Shown here piece after piece: positions 46,973-54,842 of a stretch of DNA of 64,000 nt. A model generated the notes under the pieces. It did no database searches and was not told the DNA's origin. It was given only the letters and a program-made list of their open reading frames with translations. The stretch comes from Sulfurimonas sp. Lineage in GTDB: Bacteria; Campylobacterota; Campylobacteria; Campylobacterales; Sulfurimonadaceae. How positions within the stretch are numbered: position 1 is the first letter of the stretch; each line of letters begins with the position of its first letter. The stretch is from the NCBI RefSeq assembly GCF_028694605.1, contig NZ_JAQVKP010000006.1:62001-126000 (forward strand). Direction: 5' to 3'. The position numbers and the translations under genes were made by a program.

Positions 46973-48418
46973 ATGAAAACAAAAGAGATAATCACGACCG
47001 CTAACGCGGCAAAATCACACTACGCACAATTTCATACAACGCTTGATAGTTACTTGTATAGGTTTATGAGCAAGTTCTCTCCCACTGTTGAGAGTGCGCT
47101 TGGCAACCGTGCCAAAATCTTTGTTCCAAAGACCTACTCAACCATCAAGCGCAAAGTCGCCTCTTTGTTTGAAACCTACCTCAATGCCGATGGTATCTTT
47201 ACCGTGAGCGGAAATGATGCAGAGGTTCTCAACGGTGCTATAAACCACTATGAACGCAACAAACCTTTTAAGTCGGTTCTAACTAGTGTCTTTTACGACT
47301 TTTACATCTATGGCATAGGGATAACGAGAACTTTTTGGAGTTTTGAGGGTCCTGTTGTTGAGAGAGTTGACCCACGGGACTTTGCTTTTGATGTGGATGC
47401 TAAGAGTTTGGGCGAGTGCAGATACTTTGTACACTCTTACTTTGTGGACGGCTCTGTGCTTGATAGCTACGGTGTTGAAAAGAAAGTATCAAAAGGTCTT
47501 AACAAAGGGATATTTAGCCGTTACGCCGTGGATGACTTCTACTACTTTGACAACGGCTGGAATGTAGCAAGTATCCACGCAAACGCTGTTTTTCGCACTG
47601 CTTTACTGCGTCGCCACCCTTTTAGTTTCGGGTATGCACTTGCAAAGATTTATGAGAAGTACGCCATGAACGGCATTGACGGTGTGATGTACTCCAATGT
47701 TTATGGAGACAGTGAGTGTCGTGTGCTTGCTCCGCTTCAAGATGAGCTTAACGAAATCCGCTCACAAATGCGTGACACCACAAGAGACAACCTCACGCCT
47801 CGTATCTTGGCGGAGACTGGGAGCGGTCTTAGCTCTTACGACTGGTTTAACTCTGCACCTGGGGATGTGCTTTATGTGAACAATCTTAGGAGCATACAGT
47901 TTGCCCCTACTCCATCCGTGCTTCAAGCGTCCAACGAGATAAAAAATCTTGACCTTGAGATACAAGAAGCAAGTGGAGTGACAAGCTACAACTCGGGTAT
48001 AAGCCGTGCAGGTATGCTCAACCAAACCGCAACGGGTATGAGCATACTCACAAGTGAGGGTAACACAAAGATAGCTGCTGAAATCCGCACGGTGCATGAG
48101 ACGTTCTTTAAAGACTTTGGAGAGCTTTATGTCTCTCTTGTCGCCGCTCATGCGCCTAAGGCTCTTATGAGAGGCATACGAGACAGAAGAGAGGTCGTCT
48201 ATGATGTGGAGATTGAGATAGAAAAGCCGGGGGAAAACAAAGAGCTTAAAAAGCAGAGACTTGTAGAATCGCTCCAGCTTCTGGGCAACATCGACCCGCA
48301 AAGTGCTTCTACCATCGCAAAAGATGCGCTTTTGCCAATGCTAGTTGACGCAAAAACTTTAGAAAAACTACAAGGAGAACAAAATGGGCTACAGCAACCA
48401 ACTACAGTACAAGCCTGA
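46973..48418 (+). CDS. Portal protein
   Basis: The 481-residue protein matches podovirus portals in length and layout: an N-terminal helical part, a VDPRDFAFDVDAKS block, a long helical stem (LAPLQDELNEIRSQMRDTTRDN) and a Q/S-rich region with SRAGMLNQTATGMSILTSEG. It forms the dodecameric entry for DNA packaging and ejection. The late position, well after the capsid, is unusual. Confidence 0.8.
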   Translation: MKTKEIITTANAAKSHYAQFHTTLDSYLYRFMSKFSPTVESALGNRAKIFVPKTYSTIKRKVASLFETYLNADGIFTVSGNDAEVLNGAINHYERNKPFKSVLTSVFYDFYIYGIGITRTFWSFEGPVVERVDPRDFAFDVDAKSLGECRYFVHSYFVDGSVLDSYGVEKKVSKGLNKGIFSRYAVDDFYYFDNGWNVASIHANAVFRTALLRRHPFSFGYALAKIYEKYAMNGIDGVMYSNVYGDSECRVLAPLQDELNEIRSQMRDTTRDNLTPRILAETGSGLSSYDWFNSAPGDVLYVNNLRSIQFAPTPSVLQASNEIKNLDLEIQEASGVTSYNSGISRAGMLNQTATGMSILTSEGNTKIAAEIRTVHETFFKDFGELYVSLVAAHAPKALMRGIRDRREVVYDVEIEIEKPGENKELKKQRLVESLQLLGNIDPQSASTIAKDALLPMLVDAKTLEKLQGEQNGLQQPTTVQA

Positions 48419-48965
48419 TTATGGCTATGCGGATGCACTTTTGAAAGTTAACCCTTTTAAGCAGATAGCAGAGCCTTTTGAGAAGATGGAAGCGGTAAAA
48501 GGTGCGAGAGCTAAGGCGGCACTTGATGCGCAAAAAACTCTCACTGATATAGCAAAAACAGAGGCAGACGCAAAAGGCGTCCAGATAGATAACCTCACAA
48601 GAGATAGTAAAAACAACGCTGAAATCGACGTAAAAACCGCAACGGCACTCAACACAAATGCGCAAAAGAACAAAACATTAGAAGAGATACCGACTATCGC
48701 CCCTAAAGCGTTTGCGGATATAGCTTTGAAAAATGCGCAAAAAGAGAAAACTGATGTAGAGGCGGGTTTGTTGCCTAAGAAGTACGCCATAGACTTTAGA
48801 AACTTGCTAAGGCAAGAAAAAGATAGTCAAAACGAGAGAGAAAACAGAGACATAGGTACTTCACAAAGAGGTCTTTTGAATCTCTCAAATGTCGAGTACT
48901 TGAATGAAAAAGCGAAACGCTTACAAAAAGGTGGGACTATAGGTAGTTCCATGTTTGAACAATAA
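48384..48965 (+). CDS. Probable internal virion protein (193 aa)
   Basis: AAGGAG precedes ATG 48384, inside the portal end. The protein is charged and helical, with Ala/Lys/Asp-rich segments (KTEADAKGVQIDNLTRD) and a basic end. Its position between the portal and large ejection protein genes suggests an ejected or core protein. No family is recognised. Confidence 0.55.
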   Translation: MGYSNQLQYKPDYGYADALLKVNPFKQIAEPFEKMEAVKGARAKAALDAQKTLTDIAKTEADAKGVQIDNLTRDSKNNAEIDVKTATALNTNAQKNKTLEEIPTIAPKAFADIALKNAQKEKTDVEAGLLPKKYAIDFRNLLRQEKDSQNERENRDIGTSQRGLLNLSNVEYLNEKAKRLQKGGTIGSSMFEQ

Positions 48966-48976
48966 AGGAGAGTGAT

Positions 48977-49240
48977 ATGTGGGAAAATATACTAAGTGCG
49001 GGGACTTCCCTGCTTGATGGTGCTAAGGGTTTAGGTGGTTCGCTTCTCTCTAATGCTGAGGGTTTGAGCAATCTAGCAAACATCGGAGCGGCTGGGTTTG
49101 GAGCGTACAACTCTTACAAGGCTCTTGGCGAGGCAAAAAAAGAAAACGCCCTGGGAAGAGAGAGCTACTACAAAAACCAGTTGCGTCAAGATGAAGAGGA
49201 TGCTACGATAAACAAAGCGGCGGCTTCGGTGGCGATATGA
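48977..49240 (+). CDS. Small Gly/Ala-rich virion protein (87 aa)
   Basis: The N-terminal part is a hydrophobic Gly/Leu/Ala-rich helix region (LLDGAKGLGGSLLSNAEGLS) and the tail is charged. The size and character resemble the small ejection proteins of podoviruses. It overlaps the next gene by four bases. Confidence 0.55.
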   Translation: MWENILSAGTSLLDGAKGLGGSLLSNAEGLSNLANIGAAGFGAYNSYKALGEAKKENALGRESYYKNQLRQDEEDATINKAAASVAI

Positions 49241-52200
49241 GCTTAAAAAACATTCTTGATACCTCCTCTGATAGTGTTAGTGATGGGTTTTTGCGTGGTT
49301 TTGCTTCTACTGGGGCAAGAACTCTCTCTTATACAAATGCACTAGCAAAAGCGGTGGGGTTTGATGCTCCGTTTGATGAGAAAAAACTTAGCGGTTTGCA
49401 ACAAAAACTGGAAGAGACCAAAGAGCAAATCCTTGACAAAGAGCGCACTCCAGAGCGTAAGGCAGAATTGGAGAAGCTTAAAGCCCAATCACAAAAGGCT
49501 GAGGGTACGCTTGACATCATCAAGAGTACTGGAATGTCGCTTGGAGATACGCTTATGCATCCTAGCGAGTGGACTGTGCAAGGCGTGGTAGAAAACTTCT
49601 CTCCATCTGACCCGCTTAATCTTGCGGGGCTTGGTGCGGGCGGGTACTTGGCTAAAAAAGGTGTTACTACTCTTGGTAAGATAGGTTTAGGTGCTATGGG
49701 CGGTGCGGCTGAGGGTGGTGTGATAGGAAGTGTCGGAGAGGCGGCGAACGCTTACGGCAAAGGCGATAGTGATGAGGAGATAAAAAAAGCAGCTATGGGC
49801 GGTGGATTTGGCGGTGTGGCAACTGGCGGTGTGATGGGTGCGGCTGTTGCTCCTTTTTCAAAACCCTCTCCAAAAGCAGAACCAAAACCAGACAACGCTA
49901 AGCTTTTTGAAGCGGAGGAGATATCTCCCGATGATATCATTGATGTTAGAAAAAAAGCCAAAGAAGAGCCAAAACCTACACAAGCGCAAAACGTCGTCAA
50001 CGGCGTGGTTGAAGCAAGGGCTGAGGCTATGGGTAAGAGCAAAGATGAGCTTTTGGGCGAAAAACCGCTTGAACTCAAAGAGCATAGCGTAAGCGGGGAT
50101 GTGTTTGTAAAGTCAAAAGAGATGGATGAGGCTCTAGCAAAAGCTCAAGAACATCCACGTTTTGAAGAGCTTATGAGTATGCGAGAAGAGGTAAAAGCTG
50201 AGGACACACGATACGGACAAAACTTAGAAGCACCACGCCACATAAACCACTACAACAACGGCGAGGGATGGCAAACAGACGTAACAGGTGCTAGCTACTC
50301 CAAAAACTACAATGCAGACTTTACGCTTACCAAACAAGACATCAAAAACATCAGAGAAGGCAAGCTTAACGATACGATACTCCAAAAGGTAAACACCGAC
50401 CTCTCCACGCTAGATAACCACCCAGACTATGCAGACGCAAGATACAACGACCCAAAATATACAGACAAACCCAAAGAGATGAGTTTTGATGACTGGGATG
50501 AGGCTGTTACGCTGTTTCAGAAAAAAACAAGTGAAGATAGAGCAGAAATAAACTCTTTTTTTGATGATAACGCTGAGCCTATGAGAAAGTTTAGTGTTGA
50601 GAATATACAAGAAGAGTTTAATGCAAATAGTTTCAAAGACCCTCTTGGTAAAGATGTTGAAGTTCCTCTCAAGCTTATTGTGAAAAATATAGGCAACGGC
50701 AGAGAGCAGTATCTTGGAATGTTGCGCCCGTCCATAGAAAAGCCTTTGATGGTCGTGGAACATAATGGTGCTGATATCTATGTGAAATCTTTTACCGATT
50801 TTGATGCCGTTAAAAAGTTTGCGGCGGTTGAGTTTGATGGAGAGAGCGTTAGTTTTCATATCATAGAAACAGGAAAAATAGACAATAGAATAAAAGAGGG
50901 GAAAATAAAATACATCGCCCCAGACGCTCGATTTTCGGCGGGAAGCGTCTTTGATACAAATGGACTGCCACGACAAAATCCCAATCCAAAAGGCGATACT
51001 AAAACTATACCACAAACCCCGCAAACTATGCAAGGTTCTATCAAGGGTATGTTTGAGAAGCTTGGAGACAAGGGTGTTATACATATCTTTGAGAACTCCG
51101 ACCTTACTACTGTTTTTCATGAAAGTGCGCACTGGCTTGAGACTACTTTTACCAAAGATGAGAGAGTGGCTTTTGATGAGGCGTTTGGTGGTGTTGAAGC
51201 TGGACGTGATAGGAGTGAAGCTTTTGCAGAGGGATTTGTGAAGTGGGCGGCAACCGGAGACGCTCCAAATACAACCATCAAAGGCGTGTTTGAAAAAACA
51301 AGAGCGTTTTTGAAAGATGTTTTAGCAACGCTCCTCAACTCTAATGAGGCTAAGTTTAAACTCACTGCTTCTCAAGAACTCTTTTACCGTGCGGTGTTTG
51401 GAGATGAGGAGGCAAAGGCTTACTTTGCTAAGGCTTTGGAGAAGAGAGAGGCAAATAAGCCTAAAGATGCAGGTGTTAAAAACTCTAGCATACTCTACCA
51501 AGATGGTGAAAGTTTAAGTGTTGGAGTAGTCAAAAAAGAGTTTTTGAAGTTTACATCAAAGGCTTTGAATGATGGTAGCTTTAATGGTTATTTTAATCTT
51601 GGCGTGATAAATAAAGCTAGTGCAGACAAGATATATAAATTTACAAACGGACTTATAAATCTAGCAGGATACACAAGAGAGATAAAAGCAAGTGAAGTAA
51701 GACATATAAAAAACAGACATAGTAAAGACTTGAAGTATATAGGCGAGATTGTTAATGTGCTAGATAACTTTGAGTTTGCAAAAGTCACTTCATATAAAGA
51801 AAAAACGGGTCGAACTACTAGCGGTGTCATGCTTTACATGAGGCATCCAGACGGCGTTTTAGTCGGTGTGGAACTTAGAGATTTCGGCAATAAAAAAGTA
51901 GAGCTAAAGACTTTCTACATGGGAGATAAAGCGAAGATAGTAAGAGACCAAGAACTCCCACTGTTTTTACGGCTATGGGCAGATGAAGATTACCGAAGTA
52001 AAAATCCTCTGCCTTATCGTCCTGACACGCATTCCGATGGTTTTATGGATAAAAGTATATCACAAAACGATGTTCTTTACCAAACCGCCGCAAATGCAAG
52101 TGACAAAAAGCAAGCGCAAAGGCTTATGCCCGTTTATAACTTCCTTAGCGACTTTTTGCGTGGTCAGGGCAAAGTCGGGGCTGTTACAAAAGAGGCTTTA

Positions 52201-54477
52201 GCAAAAGTCCATGCGGATAAGCTCTATGAAGCTCTGAGCCGTCACTTGGTTTATGGCGGTGCGAGAGCCGATGATGTCATAGATGCTTTTAGTGCGTACA
52301 AGATAGAGCAAAGTGCGAGAGGCAACAAGGCTACCGAGGTTTACAAACATCTTGAAAAACTCTCTAAGGCTGATAGAGAGAATCTTCACTTAGTCTTGAG
52401 CGGCGATGCCGAACTCTCTGCGCTGAAGCCAGAACTTGAGAACACTTACAAAGCTCTAAGGAACATCATCTCTCAAAATGCTAAAGAGTTGGTAGAGCTT
52501 GGAGAGCTTAAGGCGGATGAGAGCATAGAACATTATCTGGCTAGAACTTACCAAAAAGATATACAAGAAGCGACAAGTTTGCAAAACTCTCTTTTTGCAA
52601 GCGGTGGCAGTGTTGATCATATCAAGGCGAGACGTGGCAAAGAAGTTGTGATGCAGATGGATAGTGAGAGTGCCAAAGAGCTTGAAGTGGGCGATAGCGT
52701 AGCTACTAAAAACAGTGATACTCTTTTTACTGTTGAAAACATAACACATGGTGCGGATGGCAAAGCAAAAATAGAGCTTCATAGAGACTATACATTTGCA
52801 GAGAGAAGCGAGATGGGCGAGGTGCGAGATGCGGCGTTTAGTGTCTGGTACACACTTCAGAAACAAAATGCGCAAATCGCAAGGGCTAAGATACTTCAAA
52901 AGATACCTACTAAGATGTTTGAAAGTGAAGAGGCGGCTAAAGCGGCGGGGTTTGAAAAAGTACCTGATGAAGCGACGGCTGATAGGTTTAAACTCTATGG
53001 TGCGCTTAGTGGCAAGCATATAAGCAAGTATGACAAAGCCGACCTTGACTACTACCTTAACATCTCGCACTCAAGCGGTTTGGCTGCTAAGGCGTTTGGG
53101 CTTAGTAATGCGTGGGCAAAAGGCGTGACGCTCATGAAGCTTAACGACACGGTAAAAAATGCCGCTACGCACTTAAACAACTTTATGAGTAACGTTTTTG
53201 TGATGAGTTTGCGTGACCCGATGGCGTTTGCTACTCTTGGAAATCCAAAGAAGCTGAGAGAGGCGTACAAACGCATCCATGAACTTGGGCTTAGCGACGG
53301 AGAGATGCCAGACATCGAGGCGGCTATGCTCAAAGACTTTAGCGATGATACCGCAAAAAATACAAACTTCCTTTTGGATATGGCGACAAGAACCGCTAAG
53401 GAGCTTTTTCTGGCAAAAGGTACGACGCTTGGAGAGGCGGCAAGAACGCTTTACCGTTTTGAAGATGCTCTTTTTAAGGCTATGGTGTTTGCTAAAAAAA
53501 CAAGCGAGGGCATGAGTGAAGCGGACGCTGTCGCATACTTAAGGGATGGTTATGTGGACTACACAAAACCGCTTCCTCCGGCAGTGCGAATGCTTGACCG
53601 TGGTGGCGTTTTGCCGTTTGCTTCTTTTACCGTGCGTTCTGCCCCTGTAGCGTTTCGTGCTATAGCCGAGAACCCTGTGAAGTTTGGGCTGTTTGTGGCG
53701 GCACTTAGTGCGAGTGGGCTTAAACCGGATGAAAAAGAGAATGAGCTTTTGCCTTTTTTTCATAAAGGAAGCGGCAATATCTTTTTTGTGCCTAAAACTT
53801 TAGTGTGGGACAGTGAAGATGGCAAATACCTTGAGGGGTTTAATGTCGGACGATGGGCGATAGGCATGAGAAGCAACCCGCTAGAAATCATCGATGCTTG
53901 GACTAACCCTCTTTCTGAAGATAGTCGCTATGAGCAGAAGCTTGGATATGTCGGTTCTCTGATAAAAATATTGTCTTCTCAACATCAAAACGATAAAAAA
54001 GGCGTTTTTGAGAGAGGCGTTGAAGCGTACAAAGAGGTTGCCCCAAACTATGCAGGCAAACTCATAGGAGACTTAGCAGATGCCAACAACGGCAAGATAG
54101 ACAAGTACTCACACAAAGCACTCACAAAAAGCGAGGTTTTAAAGGATTACTTGCTTGGAAAAGATATCACTGTGCATAAAGCCTCCGCTACAAAAGAGCT
54201 ATGGGAGAGCAAAGAGCGTAAGTTTAAAGCTTCTATCTCAAAGGTGGCTTATGGCGATATGGAACTTGACGAACTTTTGCTTGAGGCTAAGAGAGTGCAA
54301 AAGCTTGGAGAGACGTTTGAGAAAAAGATAACCATTGATGATAAAAAAGTGAAAGCTTTGGTGCTTGAGAAGATAGAAAACGAGGGTAGAAGAGTTTTGC
54401 AGAGCAACGAAATAAGCCCAGATGAGAAAAAAGTCAAATTCGCAAAACTGCGAAAAAGCTACCAAAAACTTAAATAG
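49237..54477 (+). CDS. Large polyvalent internal virion protein with nuclease and protease-like domains
   Basis: The 1746-residue protein has a helical start, a Gly-rich hydrophobic region (about 130-205) and a linker. A domain near 475-565 (LRPSIEKPLMVVEHNGADIY to KEGKIKYIA) resembles PBECR-type phage nucleases. HESAH (628-632) with Glu665 forms a zinc-protease motif. A second nuclease-like domain lies near 765-945 (VRHIKNRHSKD at 820-830). The helical C-terminal half has LMKLNDTVKNAATHLNNFMS and further segments like those in large polyvalent proteins. Such proteins are injected with phage DNA and act in the new host. The hydrophobic region could help cross the membrane. Domain calls are by eye. 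Confidence 0.7.
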   Translation: MSLKNILDTSSDSVSDGFLRGFASTGARTLSYTNALAKAVGFDAPFDEKKLSGLQQKLEETKEQILDKERTPERKAELEKLKAQSQKAEGTLDIIKSTGMSLGDTLMHPSEWTVQGVVENFSPSDPLNLAGLGAGGYLAKKGVTTLGKIGLGAMGGAAEGGVIGSVGEAANAYGKGDSDEEIKKAAMGGGFGGVATGGVMGAAVAPFSKPSPKAEPKPDNAKLFEAEEISPDDIIDVRKKAKEEPKPTQAQNVVNGVVEARAEAMGKSKDELLGEKPLELKEHSVSGDVFVKSKEMDEALAKAQEHPRFEELMSMREEVKAEDTRYGQNLEAPRHINHYNNGEGWQTDVTGASYSKNYNADFTLTKQDIKNIREGKLNDTILQKVNTDLSTLDNHPDYADARYNDPKYTDKPKEMSFDDWDEAVTLFQKKTSEDRAEINSFFDDNAEPMRKFSVENIQEEFNANSFKDPLGKDVEVPLKLIVKNIGNGREQYLGMLRPSIEKPLMVVEHNGADIYVKSFTDFDAVKKFAAVEFDGESVSFHIIETGKIDNRIKEGKIKYIAPDARFSAGSVFDTNGLPRQNPNPKGDTKTIPQTPQTMQGSIKGMFEKLGDKGVIHIFENSDLTTVFHESAHWLETTFTKDERVAFDEAFGGVEAGRDRSEAFAEGFVKWAATGDAPNTTIKGVFEKTRAFLKDVLATLLNSNEAKFKLTASQELFYRAVFGDEEAKAYFAKALEKREANKPKDAGVKNSSILYQDGESLSVGVVKKEFLKFTSKALNDGSFNGYFNLGVINKASADKIYKFTNGLINLAGYTREIKASEVRHIKNRHSKDLKYIGEIVNVLDNFEFAKVTSYKEKTGRTTSGVMLYMRHPDGVLVGVELRDFGNKKVELKTFYMGDKAKIVRDQELPLFLRLWADEDYRSKNPLPYRPDTHSDGFMDKSISQNDVLYQTAANASDKKQAQRLMPVYNFLSDFLRGQGKVGAVTKEALAKVHADKLYEALSRHLVYGGARADDVIDAFSAYKIEQSARGNKATEVYKHLEKLSKADRENLHLVLSGDAELSALKPELENTYKALRNIISQNAKELVELGELKADESIEHYLARTYQKDIQEATSLQNSLFASGGSVDHIKARRGKEVVMQMDSESAKELEVGDSVATKNSDTLFTVENITHGADGKAKIELHRDYTFAERSEMGEVRDAAFSVWYTLQKQNAQIARAKILQKIPTKMFESEEAAKAAGFEKVPDEATADRFKLYGALSGKHISKYDKADLDYYLNISHSSGLAAKAFGLSNAWAKGVTLMKLNDTVKNAATHLNNFMSNVFVMSLRDPMAFATLGNPKKLREAYKRIHELGLSDGEMPDIEAAMLKDFSDDTAKNTNFLLDMATRTAKELFLAKGTTLGEAARTLYRFEDALFKAMVFAKKTSEGMSEADAVAYLRDGYVDYTKPLPPAVRMLDRGGVLPFASFTVRSAPVAFRAIAENPVKFGLFVAALSASGLKPDEKENELLPFFHKGSGNIFFVPKTLVWDSEDGKYLEGFNVGRWAIGMRSNPLEIIDAWTNPLSEDSRYEQKLGYVGSLIKILSSQHQNDKKGVFERGVEAYKEVAPNYAGKLIGDLADANNGKIDKYSHKALTKSEVLKDYLLGKDITVHKASATKELWESKERKFKASISKVAYGDMELDELLLEAKRVQKLGETFEKKITIDDKKVKALVLEKIENEGRRVLQSNEISPDEKKVKFAKLRKSYQKLK

Positions 54478-54566
54478 TATCGCAAAATGTATCTCTTTGC
54501 GACACTCGTAAGAGATGGGCAAAAACTCGTATAAAATACTGAAAAATTTACAAAAAAGGAGCGCAT

Positions 54567-54842
54567 GTGGAGATAGTCAGACTGCTAAAAAAAGATAAAA
54601 AAAGATTTGCAAAAGCAGTTGGCGTGGATGTCTCTACTGTCTATCGATGGCTTGGCGGTGTCTGCTCGCCAAACTTCGATGAGCTTCTTGCCATAAAGCG
54701 CATTACCAGTGACAACGGGGATGAGTTGCTCCATTTTTTTTCTGACCTAATCAGTGAGAGGGCAACAAAAAGCCCAGATGAAGCAAGGGTGTATATCAAC
54801 GGGCTAAGAAGCGTGCGTATGTGGAGAGAGGTGTTTAAATGA
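54567..54842 (+). CDS. HTH DNA-binding protein (91 aa)
   Basis: The GTG start follows AAGGAG. A helix-turn-helix (KRFAKAVGVDVSTVYRWLGG) lies at the N-terminus, with a helical tail. It overlaps the primase-helicase by four bases, so it may control replication genes or recognise an origin. Confidence 0.7.
   Translation: MEIVRLLKKDKKRFAKAVGVDVSTVYRWLGGVCSPNFDELLAIKRITSDNGDELLHFFSDLISERATKSPDEARVYINGLRSVRMWREVFK

Noticed and set aside
50410-51132. Long antisense open frame of 240 codons
   Set aside because: It lies entirely opposite the polyvalent protein gene, has a biased composition from the other strand and no ribosome site.
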